From NCBI GenBank assembly GCA_037039925.1, contig JAXRKP010000275.1, positions 317,203-381,202 of the forward strand: a DNA stretch of 64,000 nucleotides. The letters are read 5' to 3'. The notes beneath the pieces were generated by a model. The model made no database searches. It was not told the origin of the DNA and saw nothing but the letters and a program-made list of their open reading frames with translations. Shown here one piece after another: positions 61,691-64,000 of this stretch (positions are counted from its first letter, which is position 1; each line of letters begins with the position of its first letter). The position numbers and the translations under genes were made by a program. Source of the DNA: Doris montereyensis (Eukaryota > Mollusca > Gastropoda > Nudibranchia > Dorididae).

Positions 61691-62201
61691 CTACTGTGGA
61701 TGTCAAACGAAGTCCCAATTTTTCGAGACATGATTTGAGACCGGATTATACTAAAGTATGCCTAAGTTTCGTAAACGATCAAGTTCCTAGCAAACAATAG
61801 TGCAATCAAAATAACAGATGAACACATTACCTTATAAATAGAACATGTTGAGTGTGTGCAAGTGTGACAGGAAATAACGTAATGTCAATAGTTAATGTTT
61901 ATAATCTCTTGTCGCAATGGGTTTAAGATAATATTTAATTTCAATAAAAAGTAACTCTAATTCCAACTTTCAGAAACGTCACACGAACCCCCCCTGGGAT
62001 GGCCGCACGGCACACCCCCCTCCCCCCCGCTGGGAAGAACCCCTGCACTACAAACAAACAACATAATCAATTACGTCACAACTCTTGATATCGGCCTTAA
62101 GAGGATTGCGAAAAGGAAACCAAACACAAATGTAGATCTACGTGTTGTAATAGTTGTTTATTATATCACGTATAAAAAGCTATTTCTAAGAACGTCACAA
62201 A

Positions 62202-62528
62202 TATAGATTTGATTTGATTTGATTTACCCACATCCACAACTAAGGTGATCTCAGGGTTTTTGGAAGGGTTTGTGATTTTTTGTTGTTGACTACCCTGTAA
62301 ACAGCCAAGGGACCTTTGACGTGCACAAAGTGTAATCTACACACGGGACCTCCTTTTGCGTCCGTCTCCGATGGGACTAGGTGTCGATCCACCTACCTGG
62401 CCCAGAGGGTAGATTTTACTCGAAAAGAAATCGAGAACATTTTTCAACCGTTGGTGGGCTCGAACACACTACCGTTTGGTTGAGAGGCCGAAACTTTGCC
62501 TCTGACGACTACCCTTGCAGAAGGAACC
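62202..62528 (-). mobile_element. SINE family 2, copy e
   Basis: TTTGATTTGATTTGATTTAC, CCACATCCACAACTAAGGTG, ATCTCAGGGTTTTTGGAAGG, GGTGTCGATCCACCTACCTG and the reversed head GGGCTCGAACACACTACCGT. Confidence 0.78.
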
Positions 62529-62729
62529 GAAACACAAGAAGATCTACGTATTGTTACAGTTATTAATTAATATAAGGACATAACTCATTTCTAAGAATGT
62601 TATAATATAGAGACAAAGTTTGGTTGTTTTGTTTTGTTTTGGTGGTAACTTCGCATTGTGATGATGTAGGCTGTAGCCAAGGCAGACCAAAACCTGAGAT
62701 TGGGAAACAATGCGGTATACGATGGGTAA

Positions 62730-63010
62730 ACACAATAGAAGATGAATTAAAGAAAAGGTGTTGGCGGCGGATCGGACACACTTTGAGGAGGCCACCAGTA
62801 AACATCACGCAGTCAAGCTTTAGCATGGAATCCACAGAGGCCACAGAAAAAGAAGGAGACCAAGAAATACATGACGATGAGAACTGGAGAGGGAGTTGAA
62901 AGACTTGGATGTATCTTGTGAAAGAGATTGAAAGGATGGCACAGGACATGTGAAATCGCTGAAGGGCTCTTTGTGTTGACCTATGACCCACAATGAGGTG
63001 ACAAGGCATG
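62730..63010 (+). mobile_element. Second RTE-like family, C-terminal fragment
   Basis: EDELKKRCWRRIGHTLRRPP followed by a WNPQ-like region in another frame (AGCATGGAATCCACAGAGGC) and GGATGGCACAGGACATG. It matches the RWRWIGHTLRK...WNPQG module of 14890-15580. Broken and short. Confidence 0.7.
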
Positions 63011-63093
63011 ATGATGAACACGATTGAGTTGGTCATAAGAAGTTCCACTAAATTAATCATGTTTAGCGGAAAACTAAAGCCAGAGACACATTT

Positions 63094-63913
<820 letters not shown>

Positions 63914-64000
63914 CCCCCGCTCCCTTCCTCCTCCCTCTTACATTATAGAAGAAGAAATTCTGTTCAGAAAAAAGAACGCACTACTTCGCCATTAACTCAT

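Overview
This is eukaryotic (animal) DNA, most likely from a gastropod mollusc. The evidence is intron-split genes with GT/AG junctions, AT-rich introns, very long dinucleotide microsatellites, tRNA-derived SINEs, RTE-like non-LTR retrotransposons and MITEs. The mollusc assignment is an inference. It rests mainly on a spliced phosphonopyruvate decarboxylase gene, since phosphonates such as 2-aminoethylphosphonate are well known from molluscs; no species can be named.

Two real protein-coding genes are recognisable, both on the minus strand. (1) Positions 1156-9916 hold the first six coding exons of PRMT1, the type I protein arginine methyltransferase; the gene runs off the left edge. (2) Positions 30016-45891 hold nine coding exons of a ThDP-dependent phosphonopyruvate decarboxylase, with a possible extra 5' exon near 47.9 kb. 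Exon phases join correctly throughout both genes, but several conserved exons carry +/-1 nt changes, nearly all in or beside short homopolymers. Uncorrected assembly errors are therefore the first explanation to test. One decarboxylase exon also has an in-frame TAA.

The rest is mostly repeats. One RTE-like family, with an APE-type endonuclease, a reverse transcriptase and a GAAA-rich 3' tail, has copies A (5.6-7.0 kb, minus), B (10.5-13.8 kb, minus), C (35.5-38.1 kb, plus), D (51.2-54.5 kb, plus, full length), E (43.3-43.8 kb, plus), F (58.8-59.2 kb, plus) and a minimal tail copy at 8.6 kb. A second RTE-like family appears at 14.9-15.6 and 62.7-63.0 kb. There are at least three tRNA-derived SINE families and two further dispersed short-repeat families. 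There is a MITE family with ends like CATAGCTGCCAACC, a pogo-like MITE at 28.0 kb, fragments of other LINEs, a 41-bp minisatellite at 55.1-55.8 kb, and an undescribed repeat of about 600 bp at 41.9 and 60.3 kb. Several insertions are nested and have readable target-site duplications, which fixes element ends and relative ages.

Layout: 0-10 kb PRMT1; 10-30 kb intergenic repeats and AT-rich DNA, with one isolated exon-like segment at 26.93 kb; 30-48 kb the decarboxylase gene with transposons in its introns; 48-64 kb repeat-dominated DNA with no convincing gene. The two genes have no evident functional link: one modifies proteins, the other belongs to carbon-phosphorus bond metabolism.
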